Shown here: piece by piece, positions 52,979 to 62,590 of the stretch
How the letters are laid out: every line of letters begins with the position of its first letter
Position numbering within the stretch: position 1 is the first letter of the stretch
NCBI RefSeq assembly: GCF_002608565.1
Contig: NZ_LIXM01000011.1
Span: forward strand, 62,001-126,000
Direction of reading: 5' to 3'
Source: Vibrio sp. PID17_43
GTDB taxonomy: Bacteria; Pseudomonadota; Gammaproteobacteria; Enterobacterales; Vibrionaceae
DNA length: 64,000 nt
Position numbers and translations under genes: made by a program
The notes under the pieces: generated by a model
Told to the model about the DNA's origin: nothing
What the model saw: only the letters and a program-made list of their open reading frames with translations
Databases searched by the model: none

Positions 52979-54700
52979 ATGGAACAGGATGTCCAAATTA
53001 GCCAGCTAGTGTCACAACTGACGGCACAAGAGAGCCCATTTGCGTTACAACAGGATAACAAAGGCTTGTTCTCTTATTGCAATGCACCGCAGAGCTTACC
53101 GCAGGTGATCGAAACAGCAAGGCGCGAGGATGACTCATGTTTTATGGTTTACCAACAGGACCGCTGGAGCTTCCAACGCTTTTTTGATGAACTCGATCGT
53201 CTGGCCAGTTGGATGTTACAACGTGGTATTAAACAGGGCTCGGTCGTCGCTATTGCCTGTCGAAACCGGCCGGAGTGGGCGGTCGCGTTTTGTGCAGCGG
53301 CACGTCTCGGAGCGATTCCTGCGCCGTTAAACAGTTTTGGTCGTAAGGAAGAGCTGCAAGCGGCTTTAGAAGATATTCAGCCAGCTGTCCTCGTTTGTGA
53401 CAAAGACAGATTCGCGCGATTAGACGGTGAGACGGCGGTTGATGACTGCGCGGTTATCGTGATTGATGACAGTGAAAAGCAATATGGTATGGCGATTGAT
53501 TATCAAGAACTGATTGCTCGAGAGCCTAAGCCACAAGCAGACTTACCAATGCCGTTAGTGGAGAGTGATGACTCTGCTTTGATTTTGTTTACTTCTGGGA
53601 CGACGAGCCGAGCAAAAGCGGTTGTCTCAAGTCAAAAAGCCGTGTGCCAATCGTTGTTCAATATTGATTTTATCTCGGCGTTATCGGCGATGAGTTCCCC
53701 GGATAAAGTAAAGCGGATTGTCGAAAAGGCGAAGCCTGCGGTTATTTTATCTGCCGTCCCTTTGTTCCACGTCAGCGGTTTGCACGCCCAATTTCTAACT
53801 GCTTTGCGAAATGGTACCCGTTTGGTATTCATGCATAAGTGGGATACTCAGGTAGCCTATGAGTTGATGAAAAAAGAGGAAGTAACACAATTCAATTGTG
53901 CTCCGTCAATGTTATTGCAGCTGTTTAGAGAGCCGCATCCAGATAAAGAAGCCATATTAGATCAACTATTCGGTTTGGGTTTTGGCGGTGCAGGCGTGCC
54001 CGAGTCCCTAATGGAGCATGTTTTTAACGTCATGCCGAATCAGATGATTGGTATTGGTTTCGGTATGACTGAAAGCAATGGCGTTGCATCGGCGGTGTCA
54101 GGTGATTTATTCCGTCTAAATCGTGATAGTTCTGGTGTTATTTCACCGATCATGCAGGTAAAAATCGTTGACCCGATTGGTCAAGAACTGCCAGATAACG
54201 AAGTTGGGGAAGTGTGGCTGAAAGGGGTATCGGTAATGAAAGAATACCTCGCCAACCCCCTAGGAACTGCTGAAGTGATGCATGACGGTTGGCTCGCTAC
54301 GGGTGACTTAGGTTACCGCAACGCAGACAACTTCTTATTTATCGTTGGCCGATTAAAAGAGTTGATTAACCGCAATGGCGAAAAAGTGTCTCCGCAAGAA
54401 GTGGAGTCTTGTCTCCAGCGTCATCACGCAGTTAAAGAAGCGGCGGTCTTTGGCATTGAAGATGACACCACAGGGGAAGCGGTGATTGCAGTCGTTTCTC
54501 TCGCCCCTTACGAACAGATCAGTGAAGCGCAGCTGAGGAGTTTTGTTGGTGAGCACCTTGCCAGCTACAAAGTGCCTTCCCAAATTCATATTTTGCAACG
54601 TGAATTGCCGCGAAGTCCGGCAGGCAAGCTATTGCGAAAAGAGATCAAGCGAGAATTCTCAGTGAAGACCGGTGCGCTTCTGGCAACAAACGAGTTTTGA
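52979..54700 (+). CDS. AMP-forming acyl-CoA synthetase
   Basis: 573 aa from MEQDVQIS (AAGGAG upstream). Adenylation motifs ALILFTSGTTSRAKA, GIGFGMTESNG, ATGDLGYRN and the C-terminal PRSPAGKLLRKEIK. Between kstD and the metallo-hydrolase, 13 bp behind the latter. It differs from the FadD3 homologue at 56520 and from the side-chain ligase at 23817, so the cluster holds three ligases. It may activate a differently shortened side chain such as a C22 acid. Substrate uncertain. Confidence 0.75.
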   Translation: MEQDVQISQLVSQLTAQESPFALQQDNKGLFSYCNAPQSLPQVIETARREDDSCFMVYQQDRWSFQRFFDELDRLASWMLQRGIKQGSVVAIACRNRPEWAVAFCAAARLGAIPAPLNSFGRKEELQAALEDIQPAVLVCDKDRFARLDGETAVDDCAVIVIDDSEKQYGMAIDYQELIAREPKPQADLPMPLVESDDSALILFTSGTTSRAKAVVSSQKAVCQSLFNIDFISALSAMSSPDKVKRIVEKAKPAVILSAVPLFHVSGLHAQFLTALRNGTRLVFMHKWDTQVAYELMKKEEVTQFNCAPSMLLQLFREPHPDKEAILDQLFGLGFGGAGVPESLMEHVFNVMPNQMIGIGFGMTESNGVASAVSGDLFRLNRDSSGVISPIMQVKIVDPIGQELPDNEVGEVWLKGVSVMKEYLANPLGTAEVMHDGWLATGDLGYRNADNFLFIVGRLKELINRNGEKVSPQEVESCLQRHHAVKEAAVFGIEDDTTGEAVIAVVSLAPYEQISEAQLRSFVGEHLASYKVPSQIHILQRELPRSPAGKLLRKEIKREFSVKTGALLATNEF

Positions 54701-54731
54701 TTTGGAAATCGGGTGACCAAAAGGATTACGG

Positions 54732-56489
54732 ATGAAACAGACACAACAAGCAGTATCACCACAGCAACGTTATGATGTGGTGGTGGTAGGCTCGGGGGCG
54801 GGCGCAATGTCGACGGCAATTGTTGCCGCAGATAAGGGATTGTCGGTGGTGATGATTGAGAAAACCGATCAATATGGCGGAACATCGGCATTATCAGGCG
54901 GGGGCATTTGGATCCCCAATAATGACCACTTTCATGCTAAAGGTGGCGGTGACAGTCGAGAGTTGGCGCTGAAATACTTGCAAGCGTCGACTCAAGGTGA
55001 GGTGGACATCAAAAAGCTTGATGCATATTTGGACAATGCCCCACAAATGATTCGTTACCTAGAGCAACATACGCCAGTACGTTATGCAGTAGCGGAAAAA
55101 TACCCGGATTATTATCCGCACCTCGCAGGCTCACTGCCAGGTGGTCGAACGCTGGATCCGGAGTTATTTGATACCTCTTGCTTAGGCGAAGAAATTCATC
55201 ACATGCGTAAAGCATCTCGCTCTACGTTGCTGATGGGAAAGATCGCTTGGACCGCTCGTGATGCGCATAAAGCAATGGCGCGAGAGCGAGGATGGCGACT
55301 GTTACTCCTACGTCGAATGATGCGTTATCAATTTGACTTCCGCCAACGTAAAAAGGGCAAGCGCGATCGTTTGGCAGGCTTAGGCAGTTCACTGATCGCA
55401 TCACTGCGAAAAGGCATGCTCGACCGCGATATTCCATTGCTGCTCAATACCGATTTTGAAGATCTCATCATCGAACACGGCCGCGTGACCGGTATCCAAG
55501 CGAAACAGTCTGGGCAGCCTACGACATTATGGGCGAATAAAGGCGTGGTATTAGCCAGCGGTGGCTTTGAGCAAAACCAAAAACTCAGAGAAAAGTATCT
55601 GGCCACCCCAACGCAAAAATCGTGGAGTGCAACGCCAAAAGACGCTAACTCTGGCGCAGCGTTAGAGGCGGGGATCCGGCACGGTGCCGCCACCGACTTG
55701 CTCGATTGGTGTTGGTGGTCTCCGACCTTCTCCGTCCCTCGTGAAGCGGAATCTCGTGGCGTGTTTGCTGAGCGAGCCTTCCCTGGAGCGATCGTGGTTA
55801 ACGGACTGGGTAAACGTTTTTATAACGAAGCGGCACCATATTTGGAATTTGGCCATGCGATGTATCAAAACAATCAGGAAACTAACGGCAAGACGATTCC
55901 TGCTTGGGTCATTTTTGACGCGAAGTTCCGATTCAATTATGCGATGGGCCCATTAATGCCCGGGCAAATCATGCCGGACAGCCGATTGCCAAAAGATTGG
56001 AATGAAGACCTGTACTGGAAAGCAGACACCCTCGACGAATTAGCGGCTTTGATCGGTATTGATGGGGATGGGTTAAAGGACACCGTCACCAGAATGAATG
56101 AATTTTCGCAGACTGGCGTCGATTCGGACTTTGGCCGAGGCGGCAATGTGTTTGACCGTTACTACGGTGACCTAAACATTAAACCAAATCCATGCTTGGC
56201 ATCCATCGACAAAGGCCCTTATTACGCCATGAAGCTTCAGGCCGGTGATATCGGCACCAAAGGTGGCTTGGTAACCGATGAGAAAGCGCGAGTGGTTCGC
56301 GAAGATCTGACCCATATTGAAGGTTTGTATGCAATAGGCAACTGTTCGGCGTCTGTGATGGGTAAAAGTTACCCAGGCGCAGGGTCAACGTTAGGGCCTG
56401 CGATGACATTTGGTTATATCGCGGCTCATGACATTGCCGAGTCAGTCGTCGTGACGAATCCAGTAGAAAACGAACGTACCGTGGCCTAA
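54732..56489 (+). CDS. kstD: 3-ketosteroid delta1-dehydrogenase
   Basis: 585 aa flavoprotein of the fumarate reductase/succinate dehydrogenase fold. FAD motif VVVVGSGAGAMSTAI at the N-terminus, GGTSALSGGGIWIPNN, GDIGTKGGLVTD, and KSYPGAGSTLGPAMTFGYIA at the C-terminus, where Y547 and G551 match the catalytic Tyr and Gly of Rhodococcus KstD. Introduces the C1-C2 double bond into 3-keto-4-ene steroids, the step needed with KshAB for ring B opening. A delta4(5-alpha) dehydrogenase is a weaker alternative. 31 bp behind the ligase. Confidence 0.87.
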   Translation: MKQTQQAVSPQQRYDVVVVGSGAGAMSTAIVAADKGLSVVMIEKTDQYGGTSALSGGGIWIPNNDHFHAKGGGDSRELALKYLQASTQGEVDIKKLDAYLDNAPQMIRYLEQHTPVRYAVAEKYPDYYPHLAGSLPGGRTLDPELFDTSCLGEEIHHMRKASRSTLLMGKIAWTARDAHKAMARERGWRLLLLRRMMRYQFDFRQRKKGKRDRLAGLGSSLIASLRKGMLDRDIPLLLNTDFEDLIIEHGRVTGIQAKQSGQPTTLWANKGVVLASGGFEQNQKLREKYLATPTQKSWSATPKDANSGAALEAGIRHGAATDLLDWCWWSPTFSVPREAESRGVFAERAFPGAIVVNGLGKRFYNEAAPYLEFGHAMYQNNQETNGKTIPAWVIFDAKFRFNYAMGPLMPGQIMPDSRLPKDWNEDLYWKADTLDELAALIGIDGDGLKDTVTRMNEFSQTGVDSDFGRGGNVFDRYYGDLNIKPNPCLASIDKGPYYAMKLQAGDIGTKGGLVTDEKARVVREDLTHIEGLYAIGNCSASVMGKSYPGAGSTLGPAMTFGYIAAHDIAESVVVTNPVENERTVA

Positions 56490-56519
56490 TAACAATCGCA
56501 TTGATGAAGGATAATTAAC

Positions 56520-58133
56520 ATGGATAAGTTATCACTTGCTCTTCAGCCAAATACTATTCCGAGCTTAGTGATCGAAGCCGCGGCGAAGTACTCTGATATC
56601 ACTGCCATTCGTGATGGTGAAGAGTCCATCTCATACGCGGAGTTACCGGAACGAGCTCTTGATGTGACCAAAGGGCTGTTAAACTTAGGAGTGCAGAAAG
56701 GCGACCGCGTCGCTGTCTGGGCACCTAATTCCGCACGTTGGATTTTAGCCGCGATCGGTTTGCAGATGGCAGGCGCGGTATTAGTGCCACTTAATACCAG
56801 AATGAAAGCCCATGAGGCGCAAGACATTCTCCATCGAAGCGGCGCGAAGGTGTTATTTAGTGTTGGAGACTTTCTTTCAAGTGACTATGCGGCAGAACTT
56901 GAGAAAGTGGCACCAAGTTGTCTGGAGAAGATTATCGTCCTGAGTGAAAGACAAGCAGAACCGAATGACAACATGCTCGAATGGGATGCGTTAATTCGCT
57001 TGGGCAACACGGTTTCGCAAGAGCGACTTTTCGAGCGCTTACTGTCACTGGAAAGCAACGACGCTTCCGATCTTATGTTTACCTCTGGTACCACAGGTAA
57101 ACCAAAAGGCGTGGTCAGTATCCACAGCGCCTGTGTTAACGCTTTCAGAGAGTATGTCCAAGTGTTGGCTCTCAAGCCTGGAGAGCGTTATTTAGTGATT
57201 AACCCTTTCTTTCACGCTTTTGGCTACAAAGCTGGCTGGGTCGCGAGTTTGATCGCCGGCGCCACCATTTTGCCTGAACAAGTGTTCGATGCCGAGACCG
57301 TGTTAAATAGGATTGAATCTGAACGGATTAACATCTTGCCTGGGCCGCCGACATTGTACTTATCTTTGCTTGCTCACCCGAAGCTAGACCGCTACGACCT
57401 ATCAAGTTTAAGAGTGGCCGTCACGGGCGCGTCGACGATACCTCCGGTTCTGATTGAGTCGATGAGAACCACACTCGGGATAGAAACCGTTACTACTGCG
57501 TATGGTCTAACCGAATGCGGCGGGCTAGCCACTATATGTGATCCACTCTCGCCATCAGAAGTGATCGCACAAACCAGTGGCAAAGCGATTGTAGGTACGG
57601 AAGTGGCAATTTTAAGCCAACAAGGTCAGGCGTTAGCCCAAGGAGAGGCAGGGGAAGTGTGTATTCGCGGCTTCCATGTCATGAAAGAATACTTTCAAGA
57701 CCCACACGCCACCGCAGAAACGATTGATGCCGATCAGTGGTTACATACAGGCGATCTTGGTGTGCTTGACCCTGAGGGCAACCTACAGATCACGGGTCGA
57801 ATCAAAGACATGTTTATTGTTGGTGGTTTTAACTGCTATCCAGCAGAAATTGAAGCAGCGTTGGCAGAGAATCATCAGATAGCCCAGTCTGCCGTCATTG
57901 GTGTACCCGATGAGCGAATGGGGGAAGTGGGTTGTGCCTTCATTGTTGTTAAAACAGGATGTGAACTCGACGAAGCTGAACTCATTCGTTGGTCTAGAGA
58001 AAGAATGTCGAATTACAAAGTACCTCGTTATGTGCGCTTTGTTGACAGCTTACCGGTCAATGCTTCGAATAAAGTCTTAAAAAACGAACTTGCTCAGCAG
58101 TTCAAATCCGAAGTGGCGTTAGGCACTGAATAA
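56520..58133 (+). CDS. fadD3: HIP-CoA synthetase (FadD3)
   Basis: 537 aa. Adenylate-forming ligase that follows mycobacterial FadD3 closely: GVQKGDRVAVWAPNS, VPLNTRMKAHEAQDIL, INPFFHAFGYKAGW, ILPGPPTLYLSLLAHP, TAYGLTECGGLATIC and GGFNCYPAEIEAAL. FadD3 activates HIP, the C/D-ring propionate left after HsaD, to HIP-CoA for the fadE/echA20/ipd pathway in the operon 3850-15099. AAGG sits before the ATG. Last gene of its unit before a 130-bp gap. Confidence 0.88.
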   Translation: MDKLSLALQPNTIPSLVIEAAAKYSDITAIRDGEESISYAELPERALDVTKGLLNLGVQKGDRVAVWAPNSARWILAAIGLQMAGAVLVPLNTRMKAHEAQDILHRSGAKVLFSVGDFLSSDYAAELEKVAPSCLEKIIVLSERQAEPNDNMLEWDALIRLGNTVSQERLFERLLSLESNDASDLMFTSGTTGKPKGVVSIHSACVNAFREYVQVLALKPGERYLVINPFFHAFGYKAGWVASLIAGATILPEQVFDAETVLNRIESERINILPGPPTLYLSLLAHPKLDRYDLSSLRVAVTGASTIPPVLIESMRTTLGIETVTTAYGLTECGGLATICDPLSPSEVIAQTSGKAIVGTEVAILSQQGQALAQGEAGEVCIRGFHVMKEYFQDPHATAETIDADQWLHTGDLGVLDPEGNLQITGRIKDMFIVGGFNCYPAEIEAALAENHQIAQSAVIGVPDERMGEVGCAFIVVKTGCELDEAELIRWSRERMSNYKVPRYVRFVDSLPVNASNKVLKNELAQQFKSEVALGTE

Positions 58134-58263
58134 TCTCGACACCTTGCATATTCAAACGTAATGCGTGCTATTCCAATAGGATGAGCCCTGCTTCTTGACA
58201 CTCTACACCTGGGTTTATCCTCTTTTTCTATATAAATAATCACCTTATGGGTGAGGAGGAACT

Positions 58264-59046
58264 ATGACATATGCGGATCAACCACGACTTAGTGGCAAAG
58301 TGGCTTTTATTACTGGTGGTGGTAGTGGTATTGGCGCCGCTACGGCTGAGTATTTTGCTCAACAAGGGGCAAAAGTGATCATTTGTGGGCGTACGCCTGA
58401 GTCATTGAATGAGGTTGCCGAGCGCATTCAAAAAACAGGCGGGGTTGCAGAGGCGCGAACCTGTGACGTCAGCTGTGAAGCGTCGCTTATTCAGACACTG
58501 GAAAGCATACAGAAAGATTATGGTCAGTTAGATATCTTAGTTAATAACGCCATGGCATTTACCTGGGGCGCAATCGAAGAGATGACGACAGAGGATTGGC
58601 ATGCAAACTTTGCCACATCCGTTGATGGTACTTTTTGGGCAACGCGCTGCGCTATGCGACTGATGAAAGAGAGAGGCGGTGCCATCATTAACCTTTCTTC
58701 CATCTGTGGAGAACTCGGAACGGCTTATATGTCGGGCTACAGTGCATCAAAAGCGGCGGTGATCAACTTCTCTCGAGCTGCCGCTGTTGAGGGTGCGCCG
58801 TTTGGAATCAGAGTCAACTGCGTGATGCCATCGGTGGTTGAAACCCCGGCAACACAGGGCATGCTATCGGATGAAGAAGCAAAGCAAAAAACAGAAAGAC
58901 TGATCCCGATGGGGCGTGTCGGGCAGCCACATGAATTGGCTGCTGCGATTGCGTTTCTCGCCAGTGATGAGGCAAGTTACATCACCGGAGTGAACTTACC
59001 TGTCGACGGTGGTCGCGCGGCCACGTTAATTACCGCGTTAGATTAG
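58264..59046 (+). CDS. Short-chain dehydrogenase, candidate hydroxysteroid dehydrogenase
   Basis: 260 aa classical SDR: GGGSGIGAATA, NNAMAF (in place of NNAG), catalytic S in NLSSICG and YSASKAA. Start after GAGGAGGA. First of a four-gene unit with an OYE-type reductase, another SDR and a SnoaL-like protein. The company suggests processing of ring substituents (for instance 7- or 12-hydroxyls of bile acids). The specificity is inference. Confidence 0.7.
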   Translation: MTYADQPRLSGKVAFITGGGSGIGAATAEYFAQQGAKVIICGRTPESLNEVAERIQKTGGVAEARTCDVSCEASLIQTLESIQKDYGQLDILVNNAMAFTWGAIEEMTTEDWHANFATSVDGTFWATRCAMRLMKERGGAIINLSSICGELGTAYMSGYSASKAAVINFSRAAAVEGAPFGIRVNCVMPSVVETPATQGMLSDEEAKQKTERLIPMGRVGQPHELAAAIAFLASDEASYITGVNLPVDGGRAATLITALD

Positions 59047-59055
59047 GGACCAACA

Positions 59056-60180
59056 ATGAATAGCCATTTAAAAGACGACGTCATCGAGCGTTCTCCTGAT
59101 TCTGTCGCCCCATTCTTATTCGAACCGTTATCACTCGGAGAGATTACGCTAAACAACCGTATTGTTATGGCTCCGATGACGCGCAATCGTGCCAACCCGG
59201 ACGGTTCACCCAGTTCGTTGATGGTTCAGCATTATGCAGAGCGTGCGTCGGCTGGGCTTATTATTGCCGAGGGTACGTGGCCTAGCGTGACTGGACAGGC
59301 CTATTGTCGTCAGCCAGGTATCGAAACCGATGCTCATATCGAGGCATGGCGTAAGGTGACGGATGCGGTTCACCAAAAAGGTGGCAAAATCGTTTTGCAA
59401 ATTATGCATGCAGGACGTATCGGAAGCCGCTATATCAAACCGCCTAAAGTCGAAACGGTTGCACCTTCTGCCATACAAGCGAAAGGGGAAGTGTATACCG
59501 ATGCGGCTGGAATGCAGCCATTTGATATGCCAAGAGCGTTATCAACGCAGGAAGTCAAATCTGTGGTTGAAGAGCATCGCCAAGCGGCCATCAATGCCAA
59601 GAAAGCGGGTTTTGATGGTGTAGAGCTACACTGTACCAGCGGTTATTTACCTATGCAGTTTTTGTGTAGTGGCACTAACCTCAGAACGGATGAATATGGT
59701 GGTACGGCTGAGAATCGTGCTCGTTTTGCTTTTGAATGCTTGCAAGCGATGAGCGATGTATTTGGTCATAGAGTTGGGTTAAGAATCAATCCCGGCAACC
59801 AATTCAACGATACGCAGGATCAAGACCCCATTGCCAGCCATAATGCACTATTAAAAGCGTGTCGTAGTTTGAATTTAGCTTACGTGCATGTTATGCGAGC
59901 GCCAACGACGAGCATTGACGCATTTACTCTGGTAAAAGCGTATTTTTCCGGTGCAGTGATCCTCAATGATGGCTTTAATGCAGAATCTGCCAATCAGGCG
60001 ATCAAAAATGAGTTGGGCGATGCCGTCTCCTTCGCTCGTCACTTTATTGCTAATCCGGACTTGGTCGAGCGTATTGAGCACAATCAACCGCTGGCCAAGT
60101 TTGATCGAGCAACGTTGTACACCGTGGGCGGTGAAGGGTATATAGACTACCCGCCCGTCACGCTAAAAACAGCAAATTAA
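59056..60180 (+). CDS. Old Yellow Enzyme family NAD(P)H:flavin oxidoreductase
   Basis: 374 aa single-domain FMN barrel (NemA/OPR type). Shows NNRIVMAPMTRNRA, IMHAGRIG and LHCTSGYLPMQFLCSGTNLR, RTDEYGG. In classical OYEs the pair that binds the substrate carbonyl is H-x2-N or H-x2-H; here it is H-C-T-S, so one position is changed, which could alter specificity. Reduces enone double bonds; a 3-keto-delta steroid enone is the likely target in this unit. Oxidation in the reverse direction cannot be excluded. Confidence 0.78.
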   Translation: MNSHLKDDVIERSPDSVAPFLFEPLSLGEITLNNRIVMAPMTRNRANPDGSPSSLMVQHYAERASAGLIIAEGTWPSVTGQAYCRQPGIETDAHIEAWRKVTDAVHQKGGKIVLQIMHAGRIGSRYIKPPKVETVAPSAIQAKGEVYTDAAGMQPFDMPRALSTQEVKSVVEEHRQAAINAKKAGFDGVELHCTSGYLPMQFLCSGTNLRTDEYGGTAENRARFAFECLQAMSDVFGHRVGLRINPGNQFNDTQDQDPIASHNALLKACRSLNLAYVHVMRAPTTSIDAFTLVKAYFSGAVILNDGFNAESANQAIKNELGDAVSFARHFIANPDLVERIEHNQPLAKFDRATLYTVGGEGYIDYPPVTLKTAN

Positions 60181-60192
60181 GGGAGTATAAAC

Positions 60193-60924
60193 ATGAAACA
60201 TCAAGGACAGGTTGTATGGGTAACAGGTGCAGGGCAAGGTATCGGTCAAGCCGTGGCTAAGCAGTTTGCACAGCAAGGTGCCAAAGTTGCGGCCATTGAT
60301 ATTAACGCTTCGGCTGCGCAAGCGGCAGCGGACGCATTGGGTGATAAGGCCATCGGCATCGCGTGTGACGTTTCTGACAGTGGTTCGGTCAGAGACGCGA
60401 TGGCTATCGTCAAGCAGCAATTAGGCCCGGTTAACGTCGTGATCAACTGCGCCGGCGTTGGCTCCGTTGATGGCTTTGTTGATACCCCTGATGAAAATTG
60501 GCAAAAAGTTATCGCGGTTAACTTGACCGGAACCTTCGTCTGCTGCCGAGAGGGGGCGAAAGCGATGTTGGAACAAGGGGGTGGCAGCATCATTAACATA
60601 TCGAGCACGGCGGCTATGACGGGGGAGGGCCCAAGCCATTACTGCGCTTCTAAAGCTGGAGTCATGGGCTTAACACGCAGTATCGCCAGAGAGCTTGCGC
60701 CAAGCGGTATTCGTGTCAATACCATTGTCCCAGGGCCAACCAATACACCGATGATGGCTGACATTCCAGAAGAGTGGACACAACAGATGATCAATGCGAT
60801 TCCGCTTGGTCGCATGGGAGAAAGCGAAGACATTGCCAAAGTAGCTAGTTTTCTCGCGAGCGACGACGCTGAATTTGTCACCGGACAAAACATTGCCGTC
60901 AATGGTGGCATGGCATTTTTGTAA
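60193..60924 (+). CDS. Short-chain dehydrogenase, FabG-like
   Basis: 243 aa. GAGQGIGQAVA, NCAGVG, catalytic S in ISSTAA and YCASKAG; C-terminal AVNGGMAFL. Tight spacing on both sides, with AAGGAG of the next gene overlapping its stop. Probably a hydroxysteroid dehydrogenase acting with its SnoaL-like and OYE neighbours; a 3-oxoacyl reductase role is the alternative. Confidence 0.7.
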   Translation: MKHQGQVVWVTGAGQGIGQAVAKQFAQQGAKVAAIDINASAAQAAADALGDKAIGIACDVSDSGSVRDAMAIVKQQLGPVNVVINCAGVGSVDGFVDTPDENWQKVIAVNLTGTFVCCREGAKAMLEQGGGSIINISSTAAMTGEGPSHYCASKAGVMGLTRSIARELAPSGIRVNTIVPGPTNTPMMADIPEEWTQQMINAIPLGRMGESEDIAKVASFLASDDAEFVTGQNIAVNGGMAFL

Positions 60925-60934
60925 GGAGACTAAG

Positions 60935-61570
60935 ATGGCCTTTTCAGATACAACATTGACTCAGCGAGTTGATCGACTTGAGTCAACAGAGGCGATACGC
61001 CAACTCGCCGGAAAGTATGCGTTATCTCTCGACATGCGCGATCTTGACGCGCATGTCGGTTTATTCGCAGAAGACATCAGAGTTGGTAAAGAAAAAGTGG
61101 GCCGCGCTCACCTAAAAGCGTGGGTTGACAAAACACTGCGCGAGCAATTTACCGGGACGTCGCATCATATCGGCCAACATATCATTGAATTTGTCGATGA
61201 TAATCATGCTATTGGCGTGGTGTATTCGAAAAATGAACATGAGACAGGTGCAGAATGGGTGACCATGCAGATGTTATATTGGGATGACTACGAGCGCATT
61301 AATGGCGAGTGGTTCTTCCGTCGTCGGTTGCCTTGCTACTGGTACGCCAGTGATCTAAACCACCCACCTATCGGGGATATGAAAATGCGTTGGCCAGGCC
61401 GTGCACCATACCATGGCACTTTTCATGATTTGTTTCCTTCTTGGGAAATGTTCTGGCGTAACCGACCAAAAGAAGGCGATTTTCCACAAGTTGCATCACC
61501 AGCACCTCTTGATCAGTTTTTGCTGACCATGAGACGCGATGCACCCACGCCACGAATTCGGGTTCGCTAA
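60935..61570 (+). CDS. SnoaL-like (NTF2-fold) protein, candidate steroid dehydratase
   Basis: 211 aa from MAFSDTTL (AAGGAG upstream). The first 140 residues have the SnoaL-like cone fold pattern (IRQLAGKYALSLDMRDLDAHVGLFAED with D and Y/H candidates), then a 70-residue Pro/Trp-rich extension (RLPCYWYASDLNHPPIGD). Bile-acid 7-alpha-dehydratase BaiE and the Hsh2-type 7-alpha-hydroxysteroid dehydratases belong to this superfamily, as do ketosteroid isomerases. In a unit with two SDRs and an OYE, dehydration of a 7-hydroxysteroid is an attractive guess. No direct evidence for the exact reaction. Confidence 0.6.
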   Translation: MAFSDTTLTQRVDRLESTEAIRQLAGKYALSLDMRDLDAHVGLFAEDIRVGKEKVGRAHLKAWVDKTLREQFTGTSHHIGQHIIEFVDDNHAIGVVYSKNEHETGAEWVTMQMLYWDDYERINGEWFFRRRLPCYWYASDLNHPPIGDMKMRWPGRAPYHGTFHDLFPSWEMFWRNRPKEGDFPQVASPAPLDQFLLTMRRDAPTPRIRVR

Positions 61571-61614
61571 TCCGCTATACTTCCCAGATGTTTTCTTGCT
61601 TCAGGAAGGTTAAA

Positions 61615-61657
61615 CAACTGACGTTTCGCGTTGACTTTAAACGTGAAACATCAGTTG
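61615..61657. terminator. Hairpin terminator after the SDR-OYE-SnoaL unit
   Basis: CAACTGACGTTTCGCGTT pairs with AACGTGAAACATCAGTTG (16 of 18 positions), followed by GATGCTTTTC. Right boundary of the steroid genes. Confidence 0.7.
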
Positions 61658-61828
61658 ATGCTTTTCAGATTGACTCAGGGTTCGTGCTAGGTAAGCTGCT
61701 CTAATTGGGGCGTCATCGCTTGTAGCATATCCAATTCATGAGATACACAGGTCAACACCCCCTTTAATTTTTGAGTAGTGGTATTAGATTTTAGGTATCA
61801 TGCACAATTGATTAAATTGTAGATACCT

Positions 61829-62116
61829 ATGAATATACCAATTAATGACACGCTTGCCTCCAAAGTCTCCTGCTCGAATTGCAAAGCGTGCTGCTGCCGC
61901 CTTGAAGTGATGATCATCTCTGACACCGGTGTTCCTGAAGAATTTATCGCTCGTGACAGTTATGGTGGTGAGACGATGAAAAGATTAGCGGATGGCTGGT
62001 GTGCCGCTTTAGACAGAGAAACGTATCTGTGTACTATCTATGAAAACAGACCGTGGATATGTCGTGAATTTGAAATGGGCTCTTACGAGTGCGTTGAAGA
62101 ATGGATAAAATCATAA
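61829..62116 (+). CDS. YkgJ-family cysteine-cluster protein
   Basis: 95 aa. CSNCKACCCRLEVMI near the N-terminus and C-x-IYENRPWICREFE later, the CxxCxxCC ... C signature of the YkgJ/zinc- or iron-chelating family. Function not established. Single-gene unit with no clear ribosome site but a strong family pattern. Confidence 0.75.
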   Translation: MNIPINDTLASKVSCSNCKACCCRLEVMIISDTGVPEEFIARDSYGGETMKRLADGWCAALDRETYLCTIYENRPWICREFEMGSYECVEEWIKS

Positions 62117-62239
62117 CAAATCCAGCAGATTACTTTTTTGTGAGAATTATATGGTAAGCGTGCCAAGGTAGTTATAATCAGGACAACGTTTTTACCGATA
62201 TAAAGTAAGCTTGATGTTCCAAGGAAAAGGAAAGTAAGA

Positions 62240-62590
62240 ATGTTATGGATAGTGGTCAAATATCTGACAACGGCGGCAATTGTCGTCGCCATTTCTGAAG
62301 TTGCGAAACGTAGTGACAAAGTGGGCGCATTAGTCGCAGCATTACCCACTGTGACCATATTGGCGCTCATTTGGATGTATATCGAAGGTCAAGAAACCGA
62401 ACAGCTTTCCAATCATGCGCTTTTTACCTTTTGGTACGTATTGCCAACCTTACCGATGTTTTTGCTTTTTCCATATCTACTGAGCAAATATTCGTTTTGG
62501 CTCACTATGCTGATTAGTTGCGTGGTGTCGATTGCGTGCTTTGCGATCACACATTATGCAGCGAAACAATTCGGGATCAATTTGCTGTAA
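62240..62590 (+). CDS. DUF3147 family small membrane protein
   Basis: 116 aa with four hydrophobic segments (about 4-20, 30-47, 62-80, 84-105). Family pattern SDKVGALVAALPTVTIL. Start after AAGGAAAG. Role unknown; common in marine gammaproteobacteria. Confidence 0.72.
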   Translation: MLWIVVKYLTTAAIVVAISEVAKRSDKVGALVAALPTVTILALIWMYIEGQETEQLSNHALFTFWYVLPTLPMFLLFPYLLSKYSFWLTMLISCVVSIACFAITHYAAKQFGINLL

